NCBI GenBank assembly: GCA_036675815.1 | Contig: JAKFEE010000033.1 | Coordinates: forward strand, 1 to 64,000 | Length of the DNA: 64,000 nt | Direction of reading: 5' to 3' | DNA from: JAKFEE01 sp036675815 | GTDB taxonomy: Bacteria; Pseudomonadota; Alphaproteobacteria; Rhodospirillales; Magnetospirillaceae | In this document: positions 38,672 through 48,912 of the stretch, piece after piece | Layout of the letters: each line of letters starts with the position of its first letter | Position numbering within the stretch: the first letter of the stretch is position 1 | Program-made: the position numbers and the translations under genes | The notes under the pieces: model-generated | Told to the model about the DNA's origin: nothing | The model's database searches: none | Seen by the model: the letters and a program-made list of their open reading frames with translations, nothing else

Positions 38672-39610
38672 TCACAACAGGCACCAAGTAAGGATGCCCT
38701 TCTGGGCATGCAAGCGATTTTCCGCTTCGTCCCACACCGCCGAGGCCGCGCCGTCCATGACGGCGTCGGTGACCTCTTCGCCGCGGTGCGCCGGTAGGCA
38801 GTGCATGAACACGGCATCGGGCCGGGCCCGCGCCATCAGCGCTTCGTTGACCTGGTACGGCTGCAGAAGGGCGTGGCGATTGGCCATGCTGTCGCCCATC
38901 GACACCCAGGTGTCGGTGATGACGCAGTGGGCGCCGGCGACGGCCGCGGCAGGATCCGTGGTCAGTACGACCTTGGCATTGCGGTCGCGTGCCCAGGCGA
39001 CCACCTGCGGCGAGGGCATCAACGGCTCGGGGCAGGCCAGCCTCATTTCGAATCCGAAATGGGCGGCGGCCTGGATCCAACTGGCGGCGACGTTGTTGCC
39101 GTCGCCGGTCCAGGCGGCGACCTTGCCCGCCAGGCTGCCGTGCCGTTCCTCGAAAGTCATCAGGTCGGCCATGATTTGGCATGGATGCGAGGCATCGGTG
39201 AGGCCGTTGATCACTGGAACGCTGGCGTGTGCCGCCAGTTCAGCCAGCTTGGCCGGCTGGTCGGTGCGGATCATCACCGCGTCGACGTAGCGTGACAGCA
39301 CTCGTGCCGTATCGGCGATGGTCTCGCCGCGACCAAGCTGCGAACCCTGGCTCGACAACACCACCGAGTGGCCGCCGAGCTGGCTCATCGCCACCTCGAA
39401 CGACACACGGGTCCGGGTCGATGGTTTCTCGAAAATCATGGCCAGGGTGCGGCCGGCCAGCGGACTGGCGCCGTGCGGCAGCTCGCCGCGTTTGTAGGCC
39501 TTGCCCAGGTCGAGGACGGTGCGCAGCGTGGCGGCGTCGAACTGGTCGAGATCGAGGAAATGCCTGGGCGCTGTCTTGGTGAGAGTCGATGCGGGCTGCT
39601 GCACGGTCAC
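38672..39610 (-). CDS. argF: Ornithine carbamoyltransferase
   Basis: The 312-aa enzyme makes citrulline from ornithine and carbamoyl phosphate. FEKPSTRTRVSFEVAM binds carbamoyl phosphate, DASHPCQIMADLMTF and MHCLPAHRGEEVTD complete the active site. I chose the GTG at 39610 because it overlaps the argD stop as GTGA, indicating translational coupling. Confidence 0.96.
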   Translation of the reverse strand: MTVQQPASTLTKTAPRHFLDLDQFDAATLRTVLDLGKAYKRGELPHGASPLAGRTLAMIFEKPSTRTRVSFEVAMSQLGGHSVVLSSQGSQLGRGETIADTARVLSRYVDAVMIRTDQPAKLAELAAHASVPVINGLTDASHPCQIMADLMTFEERHGSLAGKVAAWTGDGNNVAASWIQAAAHFGFEMRLACPEPLMPSPQVVAWARDRNAKVVLTTDPAAAVAGAHCVITDTWVSMGDSMANRHALLQPYQVNEALMARARPDAVFMHCLPAHRGEEVTDAVMDGAASAVWDEAENRLHAQKGILTWCLL

Positions 39611-40782
39611 GAGTGTCTCATGTCTCGGCAGCAGCGCTCGAGAATGTCCATGGCAAGCTCTACGTGTTCGGGCGTGATGATCAGTGGTGGCAACAGGCGG
39701 ACGACGTTGTCGCCGGCCAACACGGTCAGCAATCCGTTTTCCATCAACTTGGCCGCCAACTCGGCATTGGGGGCGACGCAGCGCAGCCCCAACATCAGGC
39801 CGACGCCGCGGCATTCCGCCAGTACCTGGGGATGGTCGGCCACCAGCCGGTCAAGCCGCTCGCGCAGTTGCCGCGCGACGGCCTGAACCCCGTCGAGGAA
39901 GCCCGGGGCCAGGATGATGTCGAGCACCGCGTTGGCCGCCGCCATGGCCAGCGGGTTGCCGCCGAAGGTGCTGCCATGCGTGCCCGGCGTGATGCCGACG
40001 GCCGCACGCTCGGTGGCCAGGCAGGCGCCGATGGGGAAGCCGCCGCCGAGGCCCTTGGCCACCGCCATGATGTCGGGGGTGACGCCCGACCATTCGTGGG
40101 CGAACAACTTGCCGGTGCGGCCGATCCCGGTTTGCACCTCGTCGAAGATCAGCAGCAGCCCGAACTCGTCCGCCACCTCGCGCAGCCCGCGCAGGTAGTC
40201 CACCGGCGCCGGGCGGATGCCGCCTTCGCCCTGGACGGGCTCGATGAGGATGGCGCCGGATTGCGGGCCGATGGCGGCGCGCAATTCGTTGAGGTTGCCG
40301 TAGGCGACGCGGTCGAAGCCCTCGACGACCGGCGCAAAGCCCTTGAGATGTTTTTCCTGGCCGCCGGCGGCGATGGTCGCCAGGGTCCGCCCATGGAAGG
40401 CATTGCCGGCGACGATCACCCGCCAGCGATCGGGGTTGCCGGTGTCGTCATGGTACTTGCGCGCCATTTTCAGGCTCGCTTCGATGGCCTCGGCACCGGA
40501 GTTGCAGAAGAACACCGTGTCGGCAAAGCTGGTCTCGACCAGCCGACGGGCCAGGCGCTCCTGCTCGGGGATGCGATACAAATTGGAGCAATGCCACAGC
40601 TTCTCGACCTGCCGCTTCAGCGCCTCGACCAGATGCGGGTGGGCATGACCAAGGGCGGTCACCGCCACGCCGGAACCGAAATCGAGGAATCGTCGGCCGT
40701 CGCTCGCGTACAGCCAGGGACCTTCGCCTCTTTCGAAGGCGATGTCGGCGCGTGCATAGGTCGGCATGACGGCAGGAATCAC
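39607..40782 (-). CDS. argD: Acetylornithine/succinyldiaminopimelate aminotransferase
   Basis: The 391-aa class III PLP aminotransferase acts in arginine and possibly lysine synthesis. FCNSGAEAIEASLKMAR, LLIFDEVQTGIGRTGKLFA and AKGLGGGFPIGA (PLP lysine) are clear. The GTG at 40782 gives the usual start (VIPAVMPTYARADIAFERG) and follows GGGAGAG; the frame is open 16 codons further. It is the first gene of argD-argF-hslO. Confidence 0.95.
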   Translation of the reverse strand: MIPAVMPTYARADIAFERGEGPWLYASDGRRFLDFGSGVAVTALGHAHPHLVEALKRQVEKLWHCSNLYRIPEQERLARRLVETSFADTVFFCNSGAEAIEASLKMARKYHDDTGNPDRWRVIVAGNAFHGRTLATIAAGGQEKHLKGFAPVVEGFDRVAYGNLNELRAAIGPQSGAILIEPVQGEGGIRPAPVDYLRGLREVADEFGLLLIFDEVQTGIGRTGKLFAHEWSGVTPDIMAVAKGLGGGFPIGACLATERAAVGITPGTHGSTFGGNPLAMAAANAVLDIILAPGFLDGVQAVARQLRERLDRLVADHPQVLAECRGVGLMLGLRCVAPNAELAAKLMENGLLTVLAGDNVVRLLPPLIITPEHVELAMDILERCCRDMRHS

Positions 40783-40876
40783 GGCACTCTCCCGAACGCA
40801 TTTGCTGGCGACTAACTCCGCCGCGCTCACGGAAAGCGGCAGACTATGCGAGCGGCGCTGTGGAATGTCAAGCCGA

Positions 40877-41686
40877 TCACGCGCGCAGCTTGTAGCCCGT
40901 TCGGAACATCCAGTACGTGCAGGCGAGCAGGGCGACGTCGACCGCCATCACCACCGCCGCGCCCACCAGCACCGACCCATCGGCATGGCCGATGAAGCCG
41001 AAGCGGAAGCCGTCGATCATGTAGAAGAACGGATTGAACAGGGCGAACAGGTGAAACGGCTCGGGCAGGCGCTCGATGGAATAGAAGGTGCCGGACAGGA
41101 ACGACAGCGGCGTGATCACAAAGTTTGTGATCGCCGCCATGTGGTCGAACTTGTCGGCCCAGATGCCGCCCATCATCCCTAGTAGCGACAGCATCAGGGA
41201 TGCCATCACCGCGTGATAGAGGATGAACGCCAGGGAATGGACATAAATGGAGACGACAGTCGTCATCACCGTGCCGACCACGGCGCCGACCACGAGGCCG
41301 CGGGTGACGCCGCCCAGGGCGATGGCCAGCGTCTGTTCCATCGCGCTCAGCGGCGGCATCAACAGGTCGACGATGTTGCCCTGAACCTTGGCGATGATCA
41401 GCGACGACGAGGTGTTGGCGAAGGCGTTTTGCACCATCGCCATCATGATCAGCCCCGGCGCCAGGAATTCCATGAAGCCGACGCCGCCGATGCGGTCGAC
41501 CGCCCGCCCCAGGGCCAGGGCGAAAATGGCCAGGAACAGCAGGGTAGTGACCACCGGCGCCCAGATCGTCTGGAAGTGCACCTTGAGGAAACGCCGCACT
41601 TCCTTGGCATAGAGGGTCCAGAAGCCCAGCCAGTTGATGCGGCCGAGGCGTCGCGGCGCCGGTATGGTACGATTGGTCATCGACAT
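40877..41686 (-). CDS. ABC-2 type transporter permease, without adjacent ATPase
   Basis: The 269-aa membrane protein has about six helices and the ABC-2 pattern (TLLFLAIFALALGRAV, FNPFFYMIDGFRFGFIGH), like multidrug or polysaccharide export permeases of the YadH type. These need an ATPase partner; none is adjacent, so it is encoded elsewhere. I chose the ATG at 41686, which opens MSMTNRT. Its start is only 15 bases from the divergent recX start. Confidence 0.85.
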   Translation of the reverse strand: MSMTNRTIPAPRRLGRINWLGFWTLYAKEVRRFLKVHFQTIWAPVVTTLLFLAIFALALGRAVDRIGGVGFMEFLAPGLIMMAMVQNAFANTSSSLIIAKVQGNIVDLLMPPLSAMEQTLAIALGGVTRGLVVGAVVGTVMTTVVSIYVHSLAFILYHAVMASLMLSLLGMMGGIWADKFDHMAAITNFVITPLSFLSGTFYSIERLPEPFHLFALFNPFFYMIDGFRFGFIGHADGSVLVGAAVVMAVDVALLACTYWMFRTGYKLRA

Positions 41687-41701
41687 TCCCGTCAGGTCCC
41701 G

Positions 41702-42256
41702 ATGAAGCGCCGAATCACCGCGCAATATCTCGACAACGTCGCCCTCCATTACCTGCAGCGCTTCGCCAGTTCCAGCGCGAATCTGCGACAGGTGCTGCTG
41801 CGCCGGGTGGAACGGGCGGCGCAAGCAGCCGAGGCGGATGCCGGCGATGCGCTGCGCGAGACGGGCGCGCGCCTCGTCGATGAACTGGTGGCGCGCTACC
41901 TGCGCAGCGGCTTGCTCGATGATCGCGTCTATGCCGCGGCCAAGGCCCAGAGCCTTCACCGCCGCGGTGCGTCGCTGCGGGCGATTCGCCAGGCCCTGGC
42001 GTCGCGCGGCGTCGATGCCGACACGGTGGGCTCGGCGATGGCCGCATTGACCGAGGCGACAGGGGATGCCGACCTCGCCGCGGCCGTGGCATTGGCAAGG
42101 CGCCGGCGGTTGGGGCCCTTCCGGCTCGGCGAGCGCGGCGGCTATCGCGACAAGGACCTGGCCTCGCTCGGCCGCGCCGGGTTCAGCTATGACATCGCCC
42201 GCCGCGTCGTCGATGCCGAGAGCCGCGAAGCGGCGGAAGACCTGGTCTCGCGCTAG
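41702..42256 (+). CDS. recX: RecX-like regulatory protein
   Basis: The 184-aa protein has the triple-helix repeats of RecX (LVARYLRSGLLDDRVYAAAK, LRAIRQALASRGVDAD, FSYDIARRVVD). RecX inhibits RecA filaments. It is not next to recA here. AGGT precedes the ATG at 41702. Its last four bases overlap the end of the convergent mscS-type gene. Confidence 0.85.
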   Translation: MKRRITAQYLDNVALHYLQRFASSSANLRQVLLRRVERAAQAAEADAGDALRETGARLVDELVARYLRSGLLDDRVYAAAKAQSLHRRGASLRAIRQALASRGVDADTVGSAMAALTEATGDADLAAAVALARRRRLGPFRLGERGGYRDKDLASLGRAGFSYDIARRVVDAESREAAEDLVSR

Positions 42257-44595
42257 CGGTCGGCCATCTCCTCCTCTTCCTCGTCCCGCCGCCGTTCCGA
42301 GACCGGCAGGTTGACGTCGGCGCCATGCTGGGCCGGCACGGCTTCGCCCAGCGGTCGCCGGCCGGGGCCCTTGCGATCGAGTGCCATGTGCAACGGCGGT
42401 GCCCTGCCGTCGCGATCCTGGCCGAAATAGATGGTCTGGTGCGGGTAGGGGATCTCGATGCCCAGCAGGTCGAACTTCTTTTTCATGCACCGATTGAACT
42501 CGCGCATGACCATCCATTGCTTGCTGGGCTGTGTCTTCAGGCGTGTGCGGATGACGACCGACGACGGGGCGAAGCGGTCGACGCCCAGGATTTCCAGCGG
42601 TTCGAGGATGATCCTTGCGTATTCGGGATCGGCTTGCATCTCGGCACCGATCGTCTTCAGCACCTCGGTCACTTCGTCAGTGTCCTCGCGGCGGGCCACT
42701 TCCACGTCCATGACGGCGAAGGAGAAGTCCTTGGTCATGTTGATGATGGTGCTGACGGCGCTGAACGGGATGGTGTGCACATTACCGTTCAGGTCGCGCA
42801 GGCGAAGGGTGCGGATGTTCATCGCCTCGACCATGCCGGCATGCTCGCCCAGCCTGACCACGTCCCCGACCGAGATGGTGTCCTCGAACAGGATGAAGAC
42901 ACCGGTGATCAGGTCCTGCACCAGCTTCTGCGAGCCGAAGCCGATGGCCAGGCCGACGACACCGGCACCTGCCAGCAGCGGCGCGATGCTGACGCCGAAT
43001 TCCGACAGGATCACCAGGGTCACGATGATGACCAACAGCACCATCAGTGCGTTGCGCAACAGCGGCAGCAGTGTTCTGGCGCGGGCGCTGCGTTCGATCA
43101 GGATGCCGTTGCGGTCGGTCTGCGTCAGGTAGCGTTCGATCGCCGAGTTCACGCTCTCCCACAGGATCAGGGCGATCACCGTTACGATGGCGATGGTGAT
43201 GGCGGCGGAAACGAACCGCTTGCCCAGCCCAGACCCCAGCCATTCGAAGGCTTCGACACCCCAGGTCTGGAGCAGCGCCAAAGTGGTCACCGTGCCGATG
43301 AGCAGCCGTAGGACATGATGCAGGACCGGCAGATAGCGGTTGGCGCGACGCTCCAACTGCGGGAACTGCCGCCGGAGATCCTGGCCGATGGTGAAGCCGC
43401 GCCGGAGGGCGCGGCGGACCAGGCTGGACGCCGTGGTGGCGGTCAGCACGATGGCCACGGTCAACGCCGAGGCGCGGAGGATGAACTCGAAGTCGTCGGC
43501 GATGCGCAACGCCCAGATGGTGTAGATCATCACCACGTACAGGCTGGCCAGGATGTGCCAGACATCGGCGAGTCGGCCGCGCAGGCGTGACAGACGCGCG
43601 CCCAGCCGGCCGCCGCGTCCGCGGATCCAGCCGCCCACCGGCGCCCGGTTCTGCAGGATCAGGACGACCAGCATGGCGGTGACCAGCAGGCCCAGCATCT
43701 TCAGCAGAAATGCGGAACCAGCTTTGGGCAGGCCGAGCAGGCTCGCGGCGGTAATGATGACGTAGCCGTAGATGGACACCCCGGTCAGGCGGCGGGTCCA
43801 GATGTAGAGGTAGTGGGCCGTTTCGTCGCCAATCGGCAGCAGGCGTTGCGCGCGATGCCGCGGCAAGAAAGCGATATAGGCGCTGGCCATCGCCAGCCTT
43901 GCGGTGAGATAGGCGCTGACCAACAATTCCGCCGCCTTGTGCGGGTCGGGTGTCATGTGCAGAACCGAAATGGTGCCGTAGGCAGTCGCGGCGAAGGCGC
44001 CGATCGGCAGCAGTTCCAGGATGGCGTGGGTGAGCACGACGCGCGGGCGGGCCAGTGGCGTCGCCGGCTTCTCGACGTCGATGGCGGCGAGGGGCCGTCG
44101 CAGCAACACTGCCGCCGTCTTTTCCACCACGAGGCCCGCCGCCAAGATGCCCAACAGCTTGGCGATGACCTCGAGCCAACGCATGCGGGCCGTTTCGTTG
44201 GTGGCCTGCGCCTCCACCCAGCTCACCAGACGCGGGATGTCCGACAAGGCATTGGTGGCGTCGAGAAACTGCTCGCCGAACGCCTCGACACGTTTGCTCA
44301 GGACGGTGAGCATGGCACTGGTCGGGCCGGTTTCCTGGATTTCCTGTTTCTTCTGGGCGGCGCTCAACGTCTGCAGTTGCCGCACCAGCTTGTCGCGCGC
44401 TTCCGGGTTCTCCAGCGTCTGCACCAGACGCTCGATCTCCTTGGCACTGACTGCGTCGGCCGGCGCCTTTTCCTGGGCATGCGCCACAGCCGGCAACAGC
44501 GCCACGAAACAAGCAAGGACGAGGGCCAAGCGGGCGAGCTTGCTGTATACTGTGGCTGTTCGCGGCAGGCGCAGGCAGAAGGAAAAGCGCGTCAT
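42253..44595 (-). CDS. Large MscS-family mechanosensitive channel
   Basis: The 780-aa protein has a signal peptide (LVLACFVALLPAVAHA), a periplasmic helical region up to about residue 110, many membrane helices, and the MscS pore and beta domain at about residues 570-720 (GAGVVGLAIGFGSQKLVQD, then FILFEDTISVGDVVRLGEH). It resembles YbiO/MscM channels, which release ions and solutes on hypo-osmotic shock. An acidic/charged tail ends in RRRDEEEEEMADR. The ATG at 44595 overlaps the divergent arsC-like ATG on a shared CATG; an ATG at 44607 is the alternative. Confidence 0.9.
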   Translation of the reverse strand: MTRFSFCLRLPRTATVYSKLARLALVLACFVALLPAVAHAQEKAPADAVSAKEIERLVQTLENPEARDKLVRQLQTLSAAQKKQEIQETGPTSAMLTVLSKRVEAFGEQFLDATNALSDIPRLVSWVEAQATNETARMRWLEVIAKLLGILAAGLVVEKTAAVLLRRPLAAIDVEKPATPLARPRVVLTHAILELLPIGAFAATAYGTISVLHMTPDPHKAAELLVSAYLTARLAMASAYIAFLPRHRAQRLLPIGDETAHYLYIWTRRLTGVSIYGYVIITAASLLGLPKAGSAFLLKMLGLLVTAMLVVLILQNRAPVGGWIRGRGGRLGARLSRLRGRLADVWHILASLYVVMIYTIWALRIADDFEFILRASALTVAIVLTATTASSLVRRALRRGFTIGQDLRRQFPQLERRANRYLPVLHHVLRLLIGTVTTLALLQTWGVEAFEWLGSGLGKRFVSAAITIAIVTVIALILWESVNSAIERYLTQTDRNGILIERSARARTLLPLLRNALMVLLVIIVTLVILSEFGVSIAPLLAGAGVVGLAIGFGSQKLVQDLITGVFILFEDTISVGDVVRLGEHAGMVEAMNIRTLRLRDLNGNVHTIPFSAVSTIINMTKDFSFAVMDVEVARREDTDEVTEVLKTIGAEMQADPEYARIILEPLEILGVDRFAPSSVVIRTRLKTQPSKQWMVMREFNRCMKKKFDLLGIEIPYPHQTIYFGQDRDGRAPPLHMALDRKGPGRRPLGEAVPAQHGADVNLPVSERRRDEEEEEMADR

Positions 44596-44941
44596 GAACG
44601 TAACCATCTATCACAACCCTCGGTGCAGCAAGTCTCGCCAAGCCCTGCAGCTGTTGGAGGCGCGTGGCGTGCGGCCGACGATCGTCGAATACCTCAAGGA
44701 GCCGCCTTCCGCCCTGGAACTCAAACAGATTCTGGGAAAGCTGAATCTGACGGCGCGCGACATCCTGCGGACGAAGGAGGCGAAGGAGCTCGGGATCGAA
44801 CCCGAGGTGGCGGAGGATAAGCTTATCGCGGCAATGGTTAACAACCCGCTAGTCATCGAACGGCCGATCGTCGTCGCCGGCGATAAAGCCGCCGTTGGCC
44901 GGCCTCCCGAAAAGATCCTGGACATTCTGCCGGGCGCGTGA
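44594..44941 (+). CDS. ArsC-family arsenate reductase-like protein
   Basis: The 115-aa thioredoxin-fold protein starts MNVTIYHNPRCSKSRQAL, with the catalytic Cys11. Arginines equivalent to those that bind arsenate are seen in ARDILRT, ERPIVV and GRPPEKI. It would reduce arsenate to arsenite with glutaredoxin, but no other ars gene is near, so it may be a YfgD-like housekeeping reductase. AAGGA lies about ten bases before the ATG. It is convergent with the kinase gene. Confidence 0.87.
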   Translation: MNVTIYHNPRCSKSRQALQLLEARGVRPTIVEYLKEPPSALELKQILGKLNLTARDILRTKEAKELGIEPEVAEDKLIAAMVNNPLVIERPIVVAGDKAAVGRPPEKILDILPGA

Positions 44942-44948
44942 GTGCCGG

Positions 44949-47429
44949 CTATGCCGATAGCGCCACGTCGGCGGGTCCGGCAGGGAAGCGGCAGGTGACG
45001 GTGGTGCCTTCCATCGGCACGGAAACGATGTCTATCGTGCCGCCATGCAGCTCGACGAAGCTCTTGACCAGCGAGAGCCCCAATCCGGCTCCCGATTGCC
45101 GGGCTTCGCTGCTGTTGCCGCGGGAGAAACTCTGGAAAACCGTCGACAGCTCGGCCGGTGGAATGCCAATTCCGGTGTCGGCGACGGTGAACACGATGGC
45201 GTCGCCGTCCCGCTGCGCCGCCAGGGTGATCTGCCCGAAGGGCGGCGTGAACTTCATGGCGTTGGCGAGAAGATTGAACAGCGCCTGCTTGATGCGTCGC
45301 TCATCGGCTACCATCCAGCCGGTGTCGAGGGGGCAGTCGAAATGCAGCTTCACTTGCTTGGCACGCACTCCCTCGCGCACCAGCGCCAGCACGTTCGCCA
45401 GCATGGTGTGGATATCGAAGGCATTGAGCTGCAGCGTCATCTGCCCCGCCTCGATGGTGGCGAGATCGAGAATGTCGGCAAACAACGCCTGCAGCCCGCG
45501 CGCGGCATCGAGGATGTGGCGCGCATAATCGGACTGGCGGGAGTTCAGCGTCCCGTAATAGCCGTTCACCAGGATCTCGGCGAAGCCGGCGACGGCATTG
45601 AGCGGCTGGCGAACCTCGCACGAGACGTTGGCGACGAATTCCGAGCGCAGCCTATCGGCGGCGCGCAGGGCATCGTTACGATCGCGCAACGCCTTCTCGA
45701 CGCGCGCCGAGTCGCTGACGTCCAGCCAGGTCTTCAGCACGCCGCCGTCGGGCAGGGGAACCGAGGCATAGTCGAGGATGGCGCCGTCGGCCCGCTCGAC
45801 GCGGCCATGGTGCGGGATCCGATCGCTGAACAGGCCCAGGATCGTGTCTCGCACCCGGTCCCACTCGCTGGCGTCGAAGAACGCGCGGTGCTGCTCGACC
45901 AATTCCCCCACGTGGGGCTCGGACTGCAACTCGGCGGAGCTCAGGTTCCACAGACGCGTATAGGGCGGGTTGAACAGCCGCAATCGACCATCGGGGCCGA
46001 ACACCGCGACCGCTTCGTGAAGGTTGTCCAGGGTCTCGCGGTGCACCGCCAATGTCGTGTTGTACGAGCGCTCCAGCGCCAGCCTGTCGGTCACGTCTTC
46101 ATAGGTGAACAGCAACCCGCCGAACGGATGTGGCGAGATCACTCGGCGGAGCGTCGTTTCGTCGGGAAGGTGAAGCAGATCCTCGACGGGGGCGATGAGC
46201 GACGTGAAGCGCCGCAATTCCTCTTCGCGAAAGGCGCGGTAATCGGCGGCTTCGGGCAGGTGCCGGCGGTCGCGCAACGTGTCGAGCACGGTGCCGTAGC
46301 CGGGTTGATCGGCCAGCCACTCCTGCTCCAGACCCCACAGGCGGCAAAAAGCGGCGTTGTGAAAAATGAGGCGTGTGTCGCTCGAGAAAATGGCGATGGC
46401 CGTCCCCAAATTCTCGAGGACCTCGGCATGGGCCGCGATGTGCCGCGACAATTCGGCCTGCGCCTCCTCGACAGGTGTCCGGTCCGTGGCGAAACCGGCG
46501 GTGACCATGCCTCCGCCATTGTCCTTCACCAGCGGCACTTCGCTGATCTCGACCAGGCACCGTTCGCCGTCGACCACCACGTGAAAGGTATCGCTGCGTA
46601 TTTCACCGGCCGCGCGGGCTCGCGCCGCTACCGCCCGGGCTTCGCGCACCGCGGGGCCGGGCACGAGTTCCGCGCCCGTATCGACGGCCAATTTGGGCGA
46701 GGCGGCTCCCACGGCCGCGGCGTAGGCGCGGTTGCACTGACGCAGCGCCAGATCGTCATCGCGCAGCCACACCGGCGTCGGCAGAGCGTCGAGCAAGGAT
46801 TGCAGGCGATGGCGCTCGGCGATCAACTCGGTCGCCTGATGCGACAGCCGATCGACGTCCTGGCTGGCGTCGGTGACGTCACGCATCCACAGCACGTCGG
46901 CCAGCCATCGCCCGTCGGCGGCGGCAGTGGCGCGGATGCCACTGATTTGGATGCGTCGCCCGTCGCGTGCCGGCAACTCCATTTCGAAGCCTAGGCCGTT
47001 TTCCCGCAGCCCGGCAACCGCTGCCGCGAGCACCGCCGCCTCGCCATCGGCAAAGGCACCAGCCACATCCGCATAGCGGGATTCGGCACCGCGCGGCAGG
47101 CAGAGCAGCACGGCCAATCGGCGGGAGCAGTACTCGCTGCCGTCACTGTCCCAGCGGAAGAACCCGTCGGGCGCCGCTGCCAGAACCTCTTCGGTCCGCT
47201 CGAGCGCCGCCTCGCATTGCGCCTGCTCCAGCGAAGCGGCGCGGGCCTGGCGCCGCTTCGCCAGGATCAATGGGATCGTGGCGACGCCGGCCACCATCGC
47301 CCCGGCAACGGCGGCCAGCAGTTGCGGCTCGGCCGGCAGGATGCCAAAGGGCTCCTGCAACTGTTGCGCGAGAGCTTCGGATGGCCCCAGCGCCATCCAA
47401 CTGAAAAATGCCTGTAACCCGCGCGTCAT
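44949..47429 (-). CDS. Multi-PAS sensor kinase with Cys in place of the phosphoacceptor His (DivL-like)
   Basis: The 826-aa protein has an N-terminal membrane segment (about residues 31-52), several PAS regions between residues 75 and 560, then HisKA and HATPase domains. The ATPase is intact: Asn723 in the N-box, DTGIGIP at 751, GAGLGLSLV near 780. The H-box reads NVSCEVRQPLN, so Cys604 (TGC) replaces the histidine. Caulobacter DivL has Tyr at this position and acts as a non-canonical regulator of CckA; this is a plausible relative. I chose the ATG at 47429; a TTG at 47486 is in frame. It lies downstream of ahcY, behind a terminator-like hairpin. Confidence 0.9.
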   Translation of the reverse strand: MTRGLQAFFSWMALGPSEALAQQLQEPFGILPAEPQLLAAVAGAMVAGVATIPLILAKRRQARAASLEQAQCEAALERTEEVLAAAPDGFFRWDSDGSEYCSRRLAVLLCLPRGAESRYADVAGAFADGEAAVLAAAVAGLRENGLGFEMELPARDGRRIQISGIRATAAADGRWLADVLWMRDVTDASQDVDRLSHQATELIAERHRLQSLLDALPTPVWLRDDDLALRQCNRAYAAAVGAASPKLAVDTGAELVPGPAVREARAVAARARAAGEIRSDTFHVVVDGERCLVEISEVPLVKDNGGGMVTAGFATDRTPVEEAQAELSRHIAAHAEVLENLGTAIAIFSSDTRLIFHNAAFCRLWGLEQEWLADQPGYGTVLDTLRDRRHLPEAADYRAFREEELRRFTSLIAPVEDLLHLPDETTLRRVISPHPFGGLLFTYEDVTDRLALERSYNTTLAVHRETLDNLHEAVAVFGPDGRLRLFNPPYTRLWNLSSAELQSEPHVGELVEQHRAFFDASEWDRVRDTILGLFSDRIPHHGRVERADGAILDYASVPLPDGGVLKTWLDVSDSARVEKALRDRNDALRAADRLRSEFVANVSCEVRQPLNAVAGFAEILVNGYYGTLNSRQSDYARHILDAARGLQALFADILDLATIEAGQMTLQLNAFDIHTMLANVLALVREGVRAKQVKLHFDCPLDTGWMVADERRIKQALFNLLANAMKFTPPFGQITLAAQRDGDAIVFTVADTGIGIPPAELSTVFQSFSRGNSSEARQSGAGLGLSLVKSFVELHGGTIDIVSVPMEGTTVTCRFPAGPADVALSA

Positions 47430-47486
47430 CCCCGCTTCCGGCTGATTTGCCGGTGTCACAGTGGCCCGTTGGGACCGCAATGACAA

Positions 47487-47513
47487 GTGCCCCGCTCACA
47501 CGAAGCGGGGCAC
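47487..47513 (-). terminator. Terminator hairpin after ahcY
   Basis: GTGCCCCGCT and AGCGGGGCAC form a perfect ten-pair stem with a seven-base loop, starting 17 bases after the ahcY stop. On the minus strand TTGTCATT follows, a poor U-run. It should at least weaken read-through from ahcY to the kinase gene. Confidence 0.6.
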
Positions 47514-47529
47514 GCACCGTATCGGTGGA

Positions 47530-48822
<1,293 letters not shown>

Positions 48823-48838
48823 GACGGCTCACATAGCG

Positions 48839-48858
48839 ATATAAAGATGCCTTTATAT
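48839..48858. promoter_or_regulatory. Palindromic operator candidate upstream of ahcY
   Basis: ATATAAAG-ATGC-CTTTATAT is a perfect dyad with eight-base arms, 17 bases before the ahcY ATG. It overlaps the -10 element and the expected start point. AT-rich dyads of this type are used by ArsR-family regulators such as SahR, which control methionine-cycle genes; the assignment to SahR is inference. Confidence 0.55.
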
Positions 48859-48882
48859 ATCCGCGTCGCCGGGCGGCGGCAA
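48854..48882 (-). promoter_or_regulatory. Candidate ahcY promoter
   Basis: On the minus strand TTGCCG (48877-48882) and TATATA (48854-48859) are 17 bases apart. The transcript would start near 48847, inside the ATATAAAG palindrome, so a protein bound there would block initiation. Confidence 0.5.
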
Positions 48883-48912
48883 GCGCGCGGATGCGCCGCC
48901 GCCGCGCCCCCC

